Source: Streptomyces eurythermus
GTDB taxonomy: Bacteria; Actinomycetota; Actinomycetes; Streptomycetales; Streptomycetaceae
Assembly: GCF_014649115.1 (NCBI RefSeq)
Contig: NZ_BMSK01000017.1
Location: 1-64,000 of the forward strand
Direction: 5' to 3'
DNA length: 64,000 nucleotides
Shown here: in pieces, positions 1-8,190 of the stretch
Position numbering within the stretch: position 1 is the stretch's first letter
Layout: every line of letters starts with the position of its first letter
Notes under the pieces: model-generated
What the model saw: the letters and a program-made list of their open reading frames with translations, nothing else
Told to the model about the DNA's origin: nothing
Databases searched by the model: none
Program-made: the position numbers and the translations under genes

Positions 1-696
1 CGTGAAGGGAGCGAACGCCATCGACCCGTACGACGACCCGGACACGTTCGACGCGTAGACCAGGTGCTTGCCGTTGTACGTCACATTGGTGAAGTCCTTC
101 AGCGCGGCCCACCCGTTCGCCGGCTGCGCCAGGGCGCCCGTGGACGACCACCGGTACGTCGACGGAAGGGCACACGAGCCGTCGGTCGGCGGGGTTCCGG
201 TGAGGCCGGTCCACTTCTGGTTGCTGCCGCCGTTGCACGTACCGATCTGCACCGCCGTGCCGTTGGCCGTACCGGCGCCCGCGGCCTCCAGGCACAGCCC
301 GGACTCGGTGCCGACGACCGTGCCGTCGGACTTCACCTGCCACTGCTGGTTCGCACCGCTGGAGCAGGTCCATATCTGCACCTTGGTACCGGAGGTGGTG
401 GCGTGCCCCGGAACGTCCAAGCACTTGTTGCCGTACACGGTCAGCTGCTTGGCGTCCGTCAGCGTCCACTGCTGGTTCGTCCCGCCCCAGCAGTCGTAGA
501 GCTGCAGGGCCGTGCCGTCGGTCTGGACACCACCCGCCACGTCGAGACACCGGTTGGAACCGACACCGCGCAGGGCGCCGCTGCTGGCCGCCTGCGCCGG
601 GGTGGCGACGAGCAACGCCGCCAGCGCGGTCAGGGCCGCGAGCACCGCGGCGAGCGCCGCGGACGGATGCCTGCGGCTGAAACTTGCTGTGGGCAT
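1..696 (-). CDS. Secreted CBM13 (ricin-type) - GH62 alpha-L-arabinofuranosidase, 3' end outside window
   Basis: The ATG at 696-694 follows a GAGGAAG ribosome site, and the frame is open to the left edge of the window, so only the first 232 residues are present. Residues 1-37 form a twin-Arg-like/Sec signal peptide (RRH, hydrophobic core, ATPAQA). Residues 40-165 are a ricin-type beta-trefoil with repeated QxW motifs (NQQW, NQQW, NQKW). From residue 170 the sequence (CALPSTYRWSSTGALA, then YNGKHLVYASNV) matches the start of GH62 arabinofuranosidases such as Streptomyces AbfB, which remove arabinose side chains from arabinoxylan outside the cell. Family assignment rests on remembered motif similarity; the catalytic residues lie beyond the window. 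Confidence 0.88.
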   Translation of the reverse strand, partial: MPTASFSRRHPSAALAAVLAALTALAALLVATPAQAASSGALRGVGSNRCLDVAGGVQTDGTALQLYDCWGGTNQQWTLTDAKQLTVYGNKCLDVPGHATTSGTKVQIWTCSSGANQQWQVKSDGTVVGTESGLCLEAAGAGTANGTAVQIGTCNGGSNQKWTGLTGTPPTDGSCALPSTYRWSSTGALAQPANGWAALKDFTNVTYNGKHLVYASNVSGSSYGSMAFAPFT

Positions 697-753
697 GGGG
701 ACTTCCTCAGCTCTGAGTAAGCGGTCGTCTTGGCGCGCGCATGACATTCGGCG

Positions 754-771
754 TGTTCGAAATGTCGAACA
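754..771. promoter_or_regulatory. Inverted repeat upstream of the GH62 gene, candidate operator
   Basis: TGTTCGA-aatg-TCGAACA is a perfect 7-bp inverted repeat with a 4-bp spacer, ending about 58 bp before the GH62 start codon. Its position fits a sugar-responsive repressor site. It does not match the CebR box I know, and the regulator is unknown. Confidence 0.4.
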
Positions 772-949
772 ACGGCCGCAATGTCGGCCATTTGAAGAAT
801 TAGGGAAGCGGTGAACGACGTCAATACTTCTCGCACGAGTCGCTGCCGTTTCCGAATGTTTCGCCGGACCGCCGCGTCCAAGGTCAGCCGCAGGGACGGG
901 CGGGCCGAGTCCGATCCGCCCTGGGCCCGCTGCCTGGCCGGTGTTGTCG

Positions 950-1399
950 TCAGTTCGGGGCGGTCGGGCCGCGGTAAGGGAGGGTGTGGCTGTAGACGAC
1001 GCTGGTGGTGGTACTGCCGAAGCCGGCGAGTTCGTCCATGAGGGTCTCCAGGTGTTCCATGGAGGTCGCGGCCACCTTCAGGGTGTAGCAGTCGTCGCCG
1101 GTGGTGCGCACGCACTCCAGGATCTCGCGGCGTTCGGCGAGGAGGCCGCGCAGCGGTTCGTGGCGGTTGCCCGGATATTTGAGGCGGACGACGGCGAGGA
1201 CGGGGTAGCCGACCTTGGCCAGGTCGATCTCGGCGCGGTAGCCCGTGATGACGCCCGACGCCTCCAGATTGCGGACGCGTTCGGTGGTGGCCGACGGGCT
1301 GAGGTTCACTCGGCGGCCCAGCTCGCTGAAGGAGATGCGGGCCTCCCGTTGCAGCTGTTCGATGATCGCCCAGTCGACGTGATCAAGATTCCCGGCCAT
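950..1399 (-). CDS. Lrp/AsnC family transcriptional regulator
   Basis: This 149-residue protein has the normal length and layout of the Lrp/AsnC family: an N-terminal helix-turn-helix (LGRRVNLSPSATTERVRNLE, about residues 27-46) and a C-terminal RAM/effector domain (GDDCYTLKVAA, about residues 100-110). Such regulators bind an amino acid or related ligand and act as octamers on nearby promoters. It is divergent from the oxidoreductase gene at 1493 across 93 bp, which suggests it controls that gene. No ribosome site precedes the ATG, and TACTTT lies six bases upstream, so a leaderless transcript is possible (inference). Confidence 0.9.
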   Translation of the reverse strand: MAGNLDHVDWAIIEQLQREARISFSELGRRVNLSPSATTERVRNLEASGVITGYRAEIDLAKVGYPVLAVVRLKYPGNRHEPLRGLLAERREILECVRTTGDDCYTLKVAATSMEHLETLMDELAGFGSTTTSVVYSHTLPYRGPTAPN

Positions 1400-1492
1400 G
1401 CGGCGAAAGTACCAACAAAATCACGGAGAAGCAGCGGCTATGCAGGGAGCTTTCGGTTCCGTGCGCCGTGATCACCGGGATAGCGTCGAACC

Positions 1493-2305
1493 ATGCAACT
1501 CGGCGTCAACGTACCGAACTTCGGCCCGGGAACCGACCCCGGCGTCCTGCGTGAATGGGCGGGGCTCGCGGAGGGCCTCGGCTTCGGCGCCCTCATGGTG
1601 TCGGACCATGTGGCGGTCACCCCGGACGTGGCCGAGCGGTACCCGGAGCCGTTCTACGAGCCGTTCACCACCCTGTCGTGGCTGGCCGGACTCACCACCA
1701 CGGTGCGGCTGGGCACGACCGTGCTCGTCCTGCCGTACCGGCACCCCCGGTTGGTGGCCCGCACGGCCGCCAACCTCCACCGACTGAGCGGCGGCCGCTT
1801 CGTCCTCGGGGTGGGCGTCGGCTGGGCCCGGCAGGAATACGCCGCGCTGGGCGTGCCGTTCACCGCGCGCGGCCGGCTGACGGACGAAAGTCTCGGCGTC
1901 CTCCGGGAGGCCAGGGACGCGGGGCGCCCGGAGGGCGACGTTCCCGTCTGGGTCGGCGGCCACAGCGAGGCGGCCCTGCGGCGCGCCGTGCGGTTCGGTG
2001 ACGCCTGGCACCCGCTGCGGCTCACCCTCCCCCACATGCGCGCGGTCCTGCGGCGGCACGCGCTGCCGGGATTCGCGCCCCGCATCGCCTTGCGCGTCAC
2101 CAGCGCACCGGTCGATGCCTCCGACCGGCTCGCCGGCGTCGGCACCCTCGAGCAGATCCTCGACGACCTCGACCAGTTGCGTCTGCTGGGCGCGGACACC
2201 GTCGTACTCGACCCCTACCACGGAGACCCGGAAGAGACCCGCCGGCCCGACGCGGCATGGCGGGCCCTCACCCTCGTGGCCACCCACTGGAGCACTCGAT
2301 CATGA
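1493..2305 (+). CDS. LLM-class (luciferase-like) F420-dependent oxidoreductase
   Basis: The 270-residue protein shows the bacterial luciferase-like TIM barrel: N-terminal LGVNVPNFGPG, a SDHV segment near residue 40, LGTTVLVLPYRHP near residue 75, GGRFVLGVGVGW near residue 98 and a C-terminal GADTVVLDPYHGD strand. These features are typical of actinobacterial F420-dependent reductases or monooxygenases; the substrate is unknown. The ATG has no clear ribosome site. The gene is coupled by a 4-base ATGA overlap to the deaminase gene, so the two probably work on the same small molecule. The divergent AsnC regulator is the likely controller. Confidence 0.88.
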   Translation: MQLGVNVPNFGPGTDPGVLREWAGLAEGLGFGALMVSDHVAVTPDVAERYPEPFYEPFTTLSWLAGLTTTVRLGTTVLVLPYRHPRLVARTAANLHRLSGGRFVLGVGVGWARQEYAALGVPFTARGRLTDESLGVLREARDAGRPEGDVPVWVGGHSEAALRRAVRFGDAWHPLRLTLPHMRAVLRRHALPGFAPRIALRVTSAPVDASDRLAGVGTLEQILDDLDQLRLLGADTVVLDPYHGDPEETRRPDAAWRALTLVATHWSTRS

Positions 2306-2742
2306 TCACCCCGGCCGACGAGGCCCTTCTGCGGCGTGCCATCGGCATCGCCGCCCGCGCGGTCACCCTGGGCGACGCGCCGTACGGTTCCCTTCTGGCC
2401 GGACCGGACGGCACCGTGCTCGCGGCAGCCCACAATACGGTCCGGCGGGACGACGACATCACCGCCCACCCGGAACTGAAGCTGGCCCGCTGGGCGGCCC
2501 GCGAACTCGACCCGGACATGGCTGCCCGTACCACCCTGTACACCAGCTGCCAGCCCTGCGGCATGTGCGAGGGCGGCATCCTCCGCTCCGGCATCGGCCG
2601 GGTCGTCTACGCGCTGTCGACCGAGCAACTCGTCGCGCTCAACCCGCCGTCGGGCGCCTGGCCGACGGTGCCGCACGACGGTCCGGCCCTTCACGACGAG
2701 GCACGCGACCCCGTGGCGGCCTATTACCGGCCCACCCGTTGA
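2302..2742 (+). CDS. Zinc-dependent nucleoside/nucleobase deaminase
   Basis: The start at 2302 overlaps the stop of the upstream oxidoreductase as ATGA; a longer open frame upstream is only a shadow. The 146-residue protein has the CMP/dCMP-deaminase fold signature: HPELKLAR near residue 55 supplies the zinc His and the catalytic Glu (HPE rather than HAE), and TSCQPCGMC near residue 78 supplies the two zinc cysteines. Length and layout resemble guanine deaminase or TadA-like enzymes. Translational coupling with the F420-type enzyme suggests a joint role in modifying a purine-, pyrimidine- or pterin-like compound (inference). Confidence 0.87.
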   Translation: MITPADEALLRRAIGIAARAVTLGDAPYGSLLAGPDGTVLAAAHNTVRRDDDITAHPELKLARWAARELDPDMAARTTLYTSCQPCGMCEGGILRSGIGRVVYALSTEQLVALNPPSGAWPTVPHDGPALHDEARDPVAAYYRPTR

Positions 2743-2761
2743 TCACCAGGCGGGGCTGTGC

Positions 2762-3385
2762 TCAGGCGCCGGGGATCCCCCAGGCCGTGGCGAGCCGGGA
2801 CGGGTGGATGGTGCGGCTGTTGCCGTAGAACCGGCAGAACTTCATGATCAGGGGATCCCAGCGGTCGGCGTCGATGTGGCGGCGGCTGCCCGGCACCAGC
2901 AGGCTTTCCTCTACGTGGACCCGTACCACGCGTGCCTCCACGGCCACGAGGCCGGAGCCCTCCTCGCCGAACGGATGGACGCGGTCGACGACGGCCTCGA
3001 GCTGGACCGGGCACTGTGCCACCCGGGGCGGGCGCACCTTCTCGGAAGCCGTCCCGGTCAGTCCCGCCGCCTTGAACTTGTCGCGCTCGTACCGGTAGCC
3101 CTTGCGCAGTTTGTGGCCGGGCACGACCCGCGAACCGGTGAGCAGTGCCAGGCGGTCGACCGCGCCGGCGAGTTCGGACGAAGCGAGGTTCAGGACGCAT
3201 TCACGGGTGCTGATCAGGTTCTTCGTGGTCTGCGAGGTCTCGTCCAGGCCCAGCATGCAGGACTGGTCCACCCACCAGGCGGAGGACATGGGCGCCAGAT
3301 TCACCGAGCCGTCCTCGTCACACGTGCTCAGCAGGACCACGGGGGTGCCGAAGTAGAGCACTCTCGGTTCGACGGTCAGATGCAT
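2762..3385 (-). CDS. Flavin reductase-like (FMN-binding split barrel) protein
   Basis: The start is the ATG at 3385, preceded by GAGGAA; the frame stays open further upstream but there it only shadows the MFS gene. The 207-residue product has a flavin-reductase-domain layout: STCDEDGSVNLAPMSS near residue 20, GLDETSQTTKNL near residue 45 and ECVLNLAS near residue 60. Such proteins bind FMN and either reduce it for a partner monooxygenase or act as oxidoreductases. It ends 19 bp from the convergent deaminase gene and lies downstream of the MFS exporter on the same strand, so it may be co-transcribed with it. Confidence 0.82.
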   Translation of the reverse strand: MHLTVEPRVLYFGTPVVLLSTCDEDGSVNLAPMSSAWWVDQSCMLGLDETSQTTKNLISTRECVLNLASSELAGAVDRLALLTGSRVVPGHKLRKGYRYERDKFKAAGLTGTASEKVRPPRVAQCPVQLEAVVDRVHPFGEEGSGLVAVEARVVRVHVEESLLVPGSRRHIDADRWDPLIMKFCRFYGNSRTIHPSRLATAWGIPGA

Positions 3386-3486
3386 GGGGTTCCTCGCGGG
3401 GACGGTGGGACGTGTCGGCCACGGTGCCGGACGGGGCGCTTCTCCCGCTGGCGGGAATCGGACCTCGCATCCGTCGGGGCGGTGGA

Positions 3487-4956
3487 TCAGGGCCGTGGCC
3501 CGGCCGTGGGTGGTCCGGTGCGGGTCGGCGGGGCGGGGGCTTGCGTGGTCGGGGGCTTCGTCAGCCACAGGCCGGTCAGCAGGGCGCCGGCCAAGGTGAC
3601 GGCGCCGGCCGCGGTGAAGGCGGTGTCGAGGCCGGCTTCGAAGGACGCGCCGGCGGACTGCCTGGTGCGGACGACGGCTCCGAGCACGGCCACGCCGAGC
3701 AGCGCGCCGATCTGCCGGGCGGTGCTGCTGACGCCCGAGGCGAGACCGCCCTCCTGCGGGCTGACCGCCTGGATGGCGGCGCCGGTCAAGGGGGACATGG
3801 TCAGGGCGAAGCCGACGCCGGTGATCCCCAGCCGCCACCACACGTTCCCGTAACCGGTGTCCGCGTGTACGAAGCCCAGCGCCAGCAGCCCCAGTCCGGC
3901 CAGTACGAGGCCGGCGGTGACCACGGCGCGGAAGCCGTGCCGCGCGGCGAGCCGGCCCGCGTACGGGCTGACGATCACCATGGCGAGGGTGGCCGGGAGG
4001 GTCTGCAGACCGGCGCGCAGGATCGAACTGCCCTGGACGGTCACGAAGAACTGGGAGAAGAAGAACGACGAGCCCATGAGCGCGAAGCCCACCACGGTCA
4101 TGGCCGTGTTGGACACGGTGAACAGTCGCTGCCGGAACAGCCGCAGGGGCAGCATCGGCGCCGGGACCCGGGCCTCGACGGCGACGAAGGCGGTGAGGAT
4201 CAGCGCCGCCGCGGCGAAGCCGCCCAGGATCGCCGGGGAGGTCCACCCCCGGGCCCCGCCCTCGATGAGCCCGTAGGCCAGCGCCCCCACTCCCAGCACC
4301 GACAGGACCGTCCCGGGCACGTCGATCGCCGGCGCGTCCGGATTGCGGGATTCATCCAGGACCCGGAGGCCGGCCAGCAGCAGGGCCGCGCCGATGGGCA
4401 CGTTCACCAGGAAGATCGCGGGCCAGCCGAACGCCTCCACCAGAACGCCGCCGGCCAAGGGTCCCGCGGCGAGGCCGATCCCGCTGAGCCCGGCCCACAG
4501 CCCGATCGCCTTGACGCGCTCGCGCGGCACGGGGTGCGCGGCGGCGATCAGGGCCAGCGAGGCGGGGCTCAGCGCCGCCGCCCCGATGCCCTGCGCCACC
4601 CGTCCGGCGATCAGCCAGCCGAGCGAGGAGGCGACGGAGCACAGGACGGACGCGGCGGTGAACACCGCGACTCCGGACAGGAACATCCGCTTGCGGCCGA
4701 AGCGGTCGGCGAAGACGCCTCCGGACAGCAGCAGCATGGCGACCAGCAGCACGTAGGCGTCGACGATCCACTGGAGGCCGCTCAGCTGGACCTGTAGTCG
4801 CCGCTGCATGTCGGGCAGGGCGGCGCCGACGATCGTGCTGTCGAGCAGCACCATGAACTGCCCCAGGCACGCCACCGCCAATAACGCCCCTTGTTTCGAC
4901 CGGGTGTTCGCGCCCCCGCGCGATGCCGCCGCGGTCGTGCTCTCGTTCGGGGTCAC
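3487..4956 (-). CDS. MFS multidrug efflux transporter, DHA2 (EmrB/QacA) type
   Basis: A GTG start at 4956 follows GGAGGG. The 489-residue protein has about 14 membrane segments. It carries the DHA2 signatures LDSTIVGAALPDMQ in TM1, the motif-A loop ADRFGRKRMF near residue 85, and RVAQGIGAAALSPASLAL near residue 118. It should export drug-like compounds by proton antiport. It is divergent from an ArsR-type regulator, with an inverted repeat between the two genes, so expression is probably induced when the repressor loses its site. Confidence 0.92.
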   Translation of the reverse strand: MTPNESTTAAASRGGANTRSKQGALLAVACLGQFMVLLDSTIVGAALPDMQRRLQVQLSGLQWIVDAYVLLVAMLLLSGGVFADRFGRKRMFLSGVAVFTAASVLCSVASSLGWLIAGRVAQGIGAAALSPASLALIAAAHPVPRERVKAIGLWAGLSGIGLAAGPLAGGVLVEAFGWPAIFLVNVPIGAALLLAGLRVLDESRNPDAPAIDVPGTVLSVLGVGALAYGLIEGGARGWTSPAILGGFAAAALILTAFVAVEARVPAPMLPLRLFRQRLFTVSNTAMTVVGFALMGSSFFFSQFFVTVQGSSILRAGLQTLPATLAMVIVSPYAGRLAARHGFRAVVTAGLVLAGLGLLALGFVHADTGYGNVWWRLGITGVGFALTMSPLTGAAIQAVSPQEGGLASGVSSTARQIGALLGVAVLGAVVRTRQSAGASFEAGLDTAFTAAGAVTLAGALLTGLWLTKPPTTQAPAPPTRTGPPTAGPRP

Positions 4957-4994
4957 CGTCGTTCCCTCCCTCTGACGCGGACCGGAACAAGATA

Positions 4995-5018
4995 GTTCGA
5001 CAATCCCGAACTGTCGAA
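4995..5018. promoter_or_regulatory. Operator between the MFS and ArsR genes
   Basis: TTCGACA (4996-5002) and TGTCGAA (5012-5018) form a perfect 7-bp inverted repeat around a 9-bp spacer. A second, nested pair, GTTCG (4995-4999) and CGAAC (5007-5011), lies in the same place. The site is in the 79-bp gap between the divergent genes and just before the regulator start, as expected for a winged-helix repressor that controls both promoters. Confidence 0.6.
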
Positions 5019-5035
5019 TAGTGCATCATGGGACC

Positions 5036-5377
5036 ATGCGTTCATTGCCCCAGCCTCCGCGCGAGTCGCTGACGCTCACGCCCGTCCTGCACGCGCTCGG
5101 TGATCCGGTGCGTCTGGAGTTGGTGCGGCGGGCGCAGGGCCGCCCCGAATCGACCTGTGCCGCGCTCGCCGACGGGCTGGACGTTCCGGCGTCGACGCTG
5201 TCCAACCACTGGCGGATCCTGCGCGAGGCGGGGCTGATCAGCATGACCGTCGACGGCCGGCACCGGCGGATCCGCGTGCGCGCCGACGACCTCGGCGCGC
5301 GCTTCCCGGGCCTGCTCGACCCGATCCTCCGCCACGCCGCGCCCGCGCCCGCGCCGGCGGCCGACGGGTCCCGGTGA
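5036..5377 (+). CDS. ArsR-family winged-helix repressor
   Basis: The 113-residue protein is a compact ArsR/SmtB-type winged helix: LHALGDPVRLELVRR near residue 15, recognition helix PASTLSNHWRILREAGLI near residue 55 and wing VDGRHRRIRV near residue 75. I chose the ATG at 5036. An in-frame GTG at 5021 would add five residues but starts three bases after the operator; neither has a good ribosome site. No metal-binding cysteine pair is visible in the recognition helix, so it probably senses an organic ligand of the adjacent exporter rather than a metal (inference). Confidence 0.85.
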   Translation: MRSLPQPPRESLTLTPVLHALGDPVRLELVRRAQGRPESTCAALADGLDVPASTLSNHWRILREAGLISMTVDGRHRRIRVRADDLGARFPGLLDPILRHAAPAPAPAADGSR

Positions 5378-5420
5378 CCAAGGGCCGGGCCGGATGGCGG
5401 CCGGCTCGTCATCCCTTGCC

Positions 5421-5477
5421 CGGTCCACCAGCCGCCGCCCGTCCGTCAGCCGCCGCCCGGTCCGTCAACCGCCGCCC
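5421..5477. repeat. Three short tandem repeats of 18-20 bp
   Basis: Units at 5421-5440, 5441-5458 and 5459-5477 share the core GTCCGTCAGCCGCCGCCC with small changes. They fill the gap between the convergent ArsR and hydrolase genes. Nothing shows a function; replication slippage is a sufficient origin. Confidence 0.6.
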
Positions 5478-5502
5478 GGGGCCGAAGACGTCACACGAGC
5501 CC

Positions 5503-7173
5503 TCAGGCGCGGGGAAGCGTCAGCACCGAGTCCGTGTGAAGGGTCAGGCGCACCGGTGTGAACTCGGTGGCGTCCACCGGTGACCGGCCGGTGCCGGGAT
5601 TGCGGGCGTAACGCGGATGGGCGCCCGCGCTGATCTGCCAGCGGATGCGGTGTCCGGCGGGGAATCGGTGGGCGGTGGCGCTCATCGCCACGGTGATCCG
5701 CGAGGGCGCGTCCCCGGTCGTCCGCAGGCGGCCCAGTCCGTCACAGACGTTGACGGAGCGGCCCCGCTCGTCCACGTCGCACAGGCGGGTGAAGACGTCG
5801 GCGTGCCCGGTGTCCGTGGAGACGCTCAGCCGCGCGGAGACCGGGCCCAGGATGTCCACCGGCTCGGTCAGCGGCGGACCGGTGAACGTCAGGACGTCGC
5901 CCCGGGCCTCCAGACCGCTGTTGTCCCGGGGACCGGCGGTACGGGAGAGCAGCGGGCCGCCGAGGGACGGGGTGGGGTCGGCCGGGTCGTAGCGGAACGT
6001 CGTCAGCGGTGCCGAGCCGGTCGGGGCCTGCCGGACGAGCTGCCCGCCGGGGGCGGGGTACCACGGGGTGGCGGTCGCGGCCGGCGGCCAGTCGTCGAGG
6101 TCCCGCCAGGCGTTCTCACCGCCGACATGCGCGCGCACGGTGGTGGGACGCAGGCCGGACGGGTCGGCGCACAGGTGGGCGCGCAGCCACGCGAGACTCT
6201 CCGCGAACACCTCGGGCCAACCCTGCTGGAGGGCGGAGGTGTGGGTCCAGGGGCCGACGAGCAGAGCGGTCTCGCATCCGGCCCGGCGCAGCCGGGCGTA
6301 CTGCTCGAAGGTCTGGTCGGCCAGCGCGTCGTGCCATCCGGTGATCAGGGCCGTGGGCACGCGGAGCCGCTCCGCCGACCGGGCCGTCGAGGCACCGTGC
6401 CAGTAGGGGTCATCGGCGTCCGGGTGTGTCATCACGTCGTCCAGCCAGGGGACTTCGCCGAGGGCGGACACGTACGCCCCGCGCAGGGGCCGCGCGGTGG
6501 TGACGGCGCGCAGGCGGCGTTGCAGGCGCAGGGTCGCCTTCAGGAACCGTGCCATGCCCTGGTGCTGGTAGGTCATGCCCGCGCCGACGGCGAGGGCGTT
6601 CTCCAGGCGCAGCGCGCCGTCCGCGTAGAACAGGCCGTAGGGGTCGTGCAGCCCCACCTGCACCACCATGGCCTTGAGTTCCGGTGGCGGGTCCAGGGCG
6701 AGGGCCCACTGGACGTAGCCGAGGTAACTGGGGCCCACGGTCCCGAGGGTGCCGTTGAACCAGGGGCGCTCGCGCAGCCAGGCCACGGTGGCCTGCCCGT
6801 CGGCGGCCTCGTTGCGCCACAGGTCGAACGTGCCGCCCGAGCCGCCGGTGCCGCGGCAGCTCTGCAGGACCACGTGAAAGCCCTGTTCGGCGAAGAGCAG
6901 GCCGTACATGGGAGACCACGGCAGACCCCGGCCGTACGGGGAGCGGACCAGGAGGGTGGGGAAGTCGCCCTCGGCTCGCGGGAAGTAGTGGTCGGTGATC
7001 AGCGGGCTGCCGTCGGCGGCGGGCACCACCAGCCCCGGCTCCCATCCGACCTGGTGCCGTTTCGCGGGCAGGCCGCGCCAGGTCGCCCTCATCATCCTTG
7101 CGGACAGCGGCGGTCGGCCGGCGGGTGGCGTCCAGACCGATCCGGCCACGGCGTCGGGCGTGGGTGATGACAT
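5503..7173 (-). CDS. CocE/NonD family alpha/beta hydrolase (X-Pro dipeptidyl-peptidase-like)
   Basis: The ATG at 7173 follows a strong GAGGAGGGG site, so the 20 upstream in-frame residues are excluded; the product has 556 residues. The N-terminal hydrolase domain carries the nucleophile elbow VGPSYLGY near residue 145, GWHDALADQ near residue 270 (acid) and GPWTHTS near residue 300 (His). The C-terminal jelly-roll (PxxC/DUF) domain typical of CocE and cephalosporin/glutaryl acylases follows, ending in HRIRWQISAGAHPRYARNP. Such enzymes cleave esters or amides. The divergent TetR gene and the intervening palindrome suggest substrate-induced expression. No secretion signal is visible. Confidence 0.88.
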   Translation of the reverse strand: MSSPTPDAVAGSVWTPPAGRPPLSARMMRATWRGLPAKRHQVGWEPGLVVPAADGSPLITDHYFPRAEGDFPTLLVRSPYGRGLPWSPMYGLLFAEQGFHVVLQSCRGTGGSGGTFDLWRNEAADGQATVAWLRERPWFNGTLGTVGPSYLGYVQWALALDPPPELKAMVVQVGLHDPYGLFYADGALRLENALAVGAGMTYQHQGMARFLKATLRLQRRLRAVTTARPLRGAYVSALGEVPWLDDVMTHPDADDPYWHGASTARSAERLRVPTALITGWHDALADQTFEQYARLRRAGCETALLVGPWTHTSALQQGWPEVFAESLAWLRAHLCADPSGLRPTTVRAHVGGENAWRDLDDWPPAATATPWYPAPGGQLVRQAPTGSAPLTTFRYDPADPTPSLGGPLLSRTAGPRDNSGLEARGDVLTFTGPPLTEPVDILGPVSARLSVSTDTGHADVFTRLCDVDERGRSVNVCDGLGRLRTTGDAPSRITVAMSATAHRFPAGHRIRWQISAGAHPRYARNPGTGRSPVDATEFTPVRLTLHTDSVLTLPRA

Positions 7174-7188
7174 CGTTCCCCTCCTCAA

Positions 7189-7208
7189 TTCCGTACGATG
7201 TACGAGAA
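7189..7208. promoter_or_regulatory. Candidate TetR operator between hydrolase and regulator
   Basis: CGTAC-GAT-GTACG (7192-7204) is an inverted repeat flanked by TTC on the left and GAA on the right. It lies about 20 bp from the hydrolase start and 70 bp from the regulator start, a suitable place for repression of both genes. Confidence 0.5.
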
Positions 7209-7274
7209 TAGAGGATGCTTGGATGGTCCTCACCCGAGCCCGCCTCGACGACCAGCGGAAAGGAACGCGAGACC

Positions 7275-7994
7275 GTGCCCCATGCCGGTGGGTCCGGCGC
7301 CCCGGGCGTCGACCCCGAACAGCTCTGGCTGCGTCCCACCGAGCCCCGCAAGGGGCGCAGGCCCTCCTTCAGCCGTGCGGCGATCACCGCGGCGGCCGTC
7401 GCCCTCGCGGACGCCGAAGGGCTCGACGCGGTCACCATGCGGCGGGTGGCGGCCGAGATCGGGGCCGGCGTCATGTCGCTCTACACCTACGCCCCCGACA
7501 AGGAGACGCTGCTGGAGCTGATGGTCGACCACGTCAGCGGCGAACTGACGGTCACGGACCCGCCCACCGGCGACTGGCGCGCCGACCTGAAGGCCATCGC
7601 CCACCTCCAGCGCGCCCACATGCTGCGTCACCCCTGGCTGCCCGCCGCCCTGGTCACCCGGCGCGTGCCGGGCCCCAACACGCTGGCCTTCCTGGAACAC
7701 GCGCTCGCCGTCCTGCGGCCCACCGGGCTGGACGGCGCGGCGAAGCTGGAGATCTTCGCCCAGCTCACCGCGTTCGTGGCCGGGCACGTCGGGCACGAGA
7801 TCGCCCAGGCCGCGGTCTCACGCTCCCCGGACAGGGCCGCGGCCGAGGCCCGCTATCTCGCCGCCGTCGCCGCCGACGGCCGCCACCCGGAGCTCGCCGA
7901 GGCCCTCGCCGCCCCCGGGCTCCCCCTCACCCCCGAAGCCACCTTCAGCCGGTTCCTGGGCCGCCTGATCGACGGCCTCGACATCACTCAGTGA
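7275..7994 (+). CDS. TetR/AcrR family regulator with TetR-type C-terminal domain
   Basis: I chose the GTG at 7275, which has AAAGGAA ten bases upstream, over an in-frame ATG at 7215 with no site. The 239-residue product has an N-terminal tail, then a TetR helix-turn-helix (AITAAAVALADAEGLDAVTM, VAAEIGAGVMSLYTYAPDKE, residues 36-85) and a C-terminal ligand domain with the LMVDHVSGE segment usual in TetR/TtgR-like tetracycline-repressor C domains. It is divergent from the CocE-type hydrolase, which it probably represses. Confidence 0.88.
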   Translation: MPHAGGSGAPGVDPEQLWLRPTEPRKGRRPSFSRAAITAAAVALADAEGLDAVTMRRVAAEIGAGVMSLYTYAPDKETLLELMVDHVSGELTVTDPPTGDWRADLKAIAHLQRAHMLRHPWLPAALVTRRVPGPNTLAFLEHALAVLRPTGLDGAAKLEIFAQLTAFVAGHVGHEIAQAAVSRSPDRAAAEARYLAAVAADGRHPELAEALAAPGLPLTPEATFSRFLGRLIDGLDITQ

Positions 7995-7998
7995 CGGC

Positions 7999-8047
7999 GG
8001 GCCGGTCCGTCCTTGCCCCGCAGGCCCCGGCAAGGACGGACCGGCCC
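7999..8047. terminator. Strong bidirectional terminator hairpin
   Basis: A perfect 19-bp stem (7999-8017 pairs with 8029-8047) encloses an 11-base loop. It starts four bases after the TetR stop and serves the convergent genes on both sides. There is no U-tract, which is normal for Streptomyces terminators. Confidence 0.85.
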
Positions 8048-8155
8048 AGGAAACGAGGTCGGGTGCCGCCTACGAGGGACCGGCCCAGGGAACGAGGCCG
8101 GGTGCCGCCTACGAGGGACCGGCCCACGGCAATGAGGTCATGTACCGCTTCCGAG
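8038..8155. repeat. Three tandem 39-40 bp repeats
   Basis: Units start at 8038, 8077 and 8116, each with GGACCGGCCCA. The first two differ at two positions; the third is diverged and 40 bp long. The first unit overlaps the right arm of the terminator, so the array probably arose by duplication of terminator-flanking DNA. No spacers separate the units, so this is not a CRISPR array. Confidence 0.8.
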
Positions 8156-8190
8156 GGACCCGCGCGCCTCCGAGATCCCGCGCGACGGCC

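Noticed and set aside
2998..4797. Long plus-strand open frames opposite the flavin-reductase and MFS genes
   Set aside because: The opposite strand encodes well-recognised families with proper starts; these are composition artefacts.
8038..8155. Possible CRISPR array
   Set aside because: The 39-40-bp units are directly adjacent, without spacers, and no cas gene is present.
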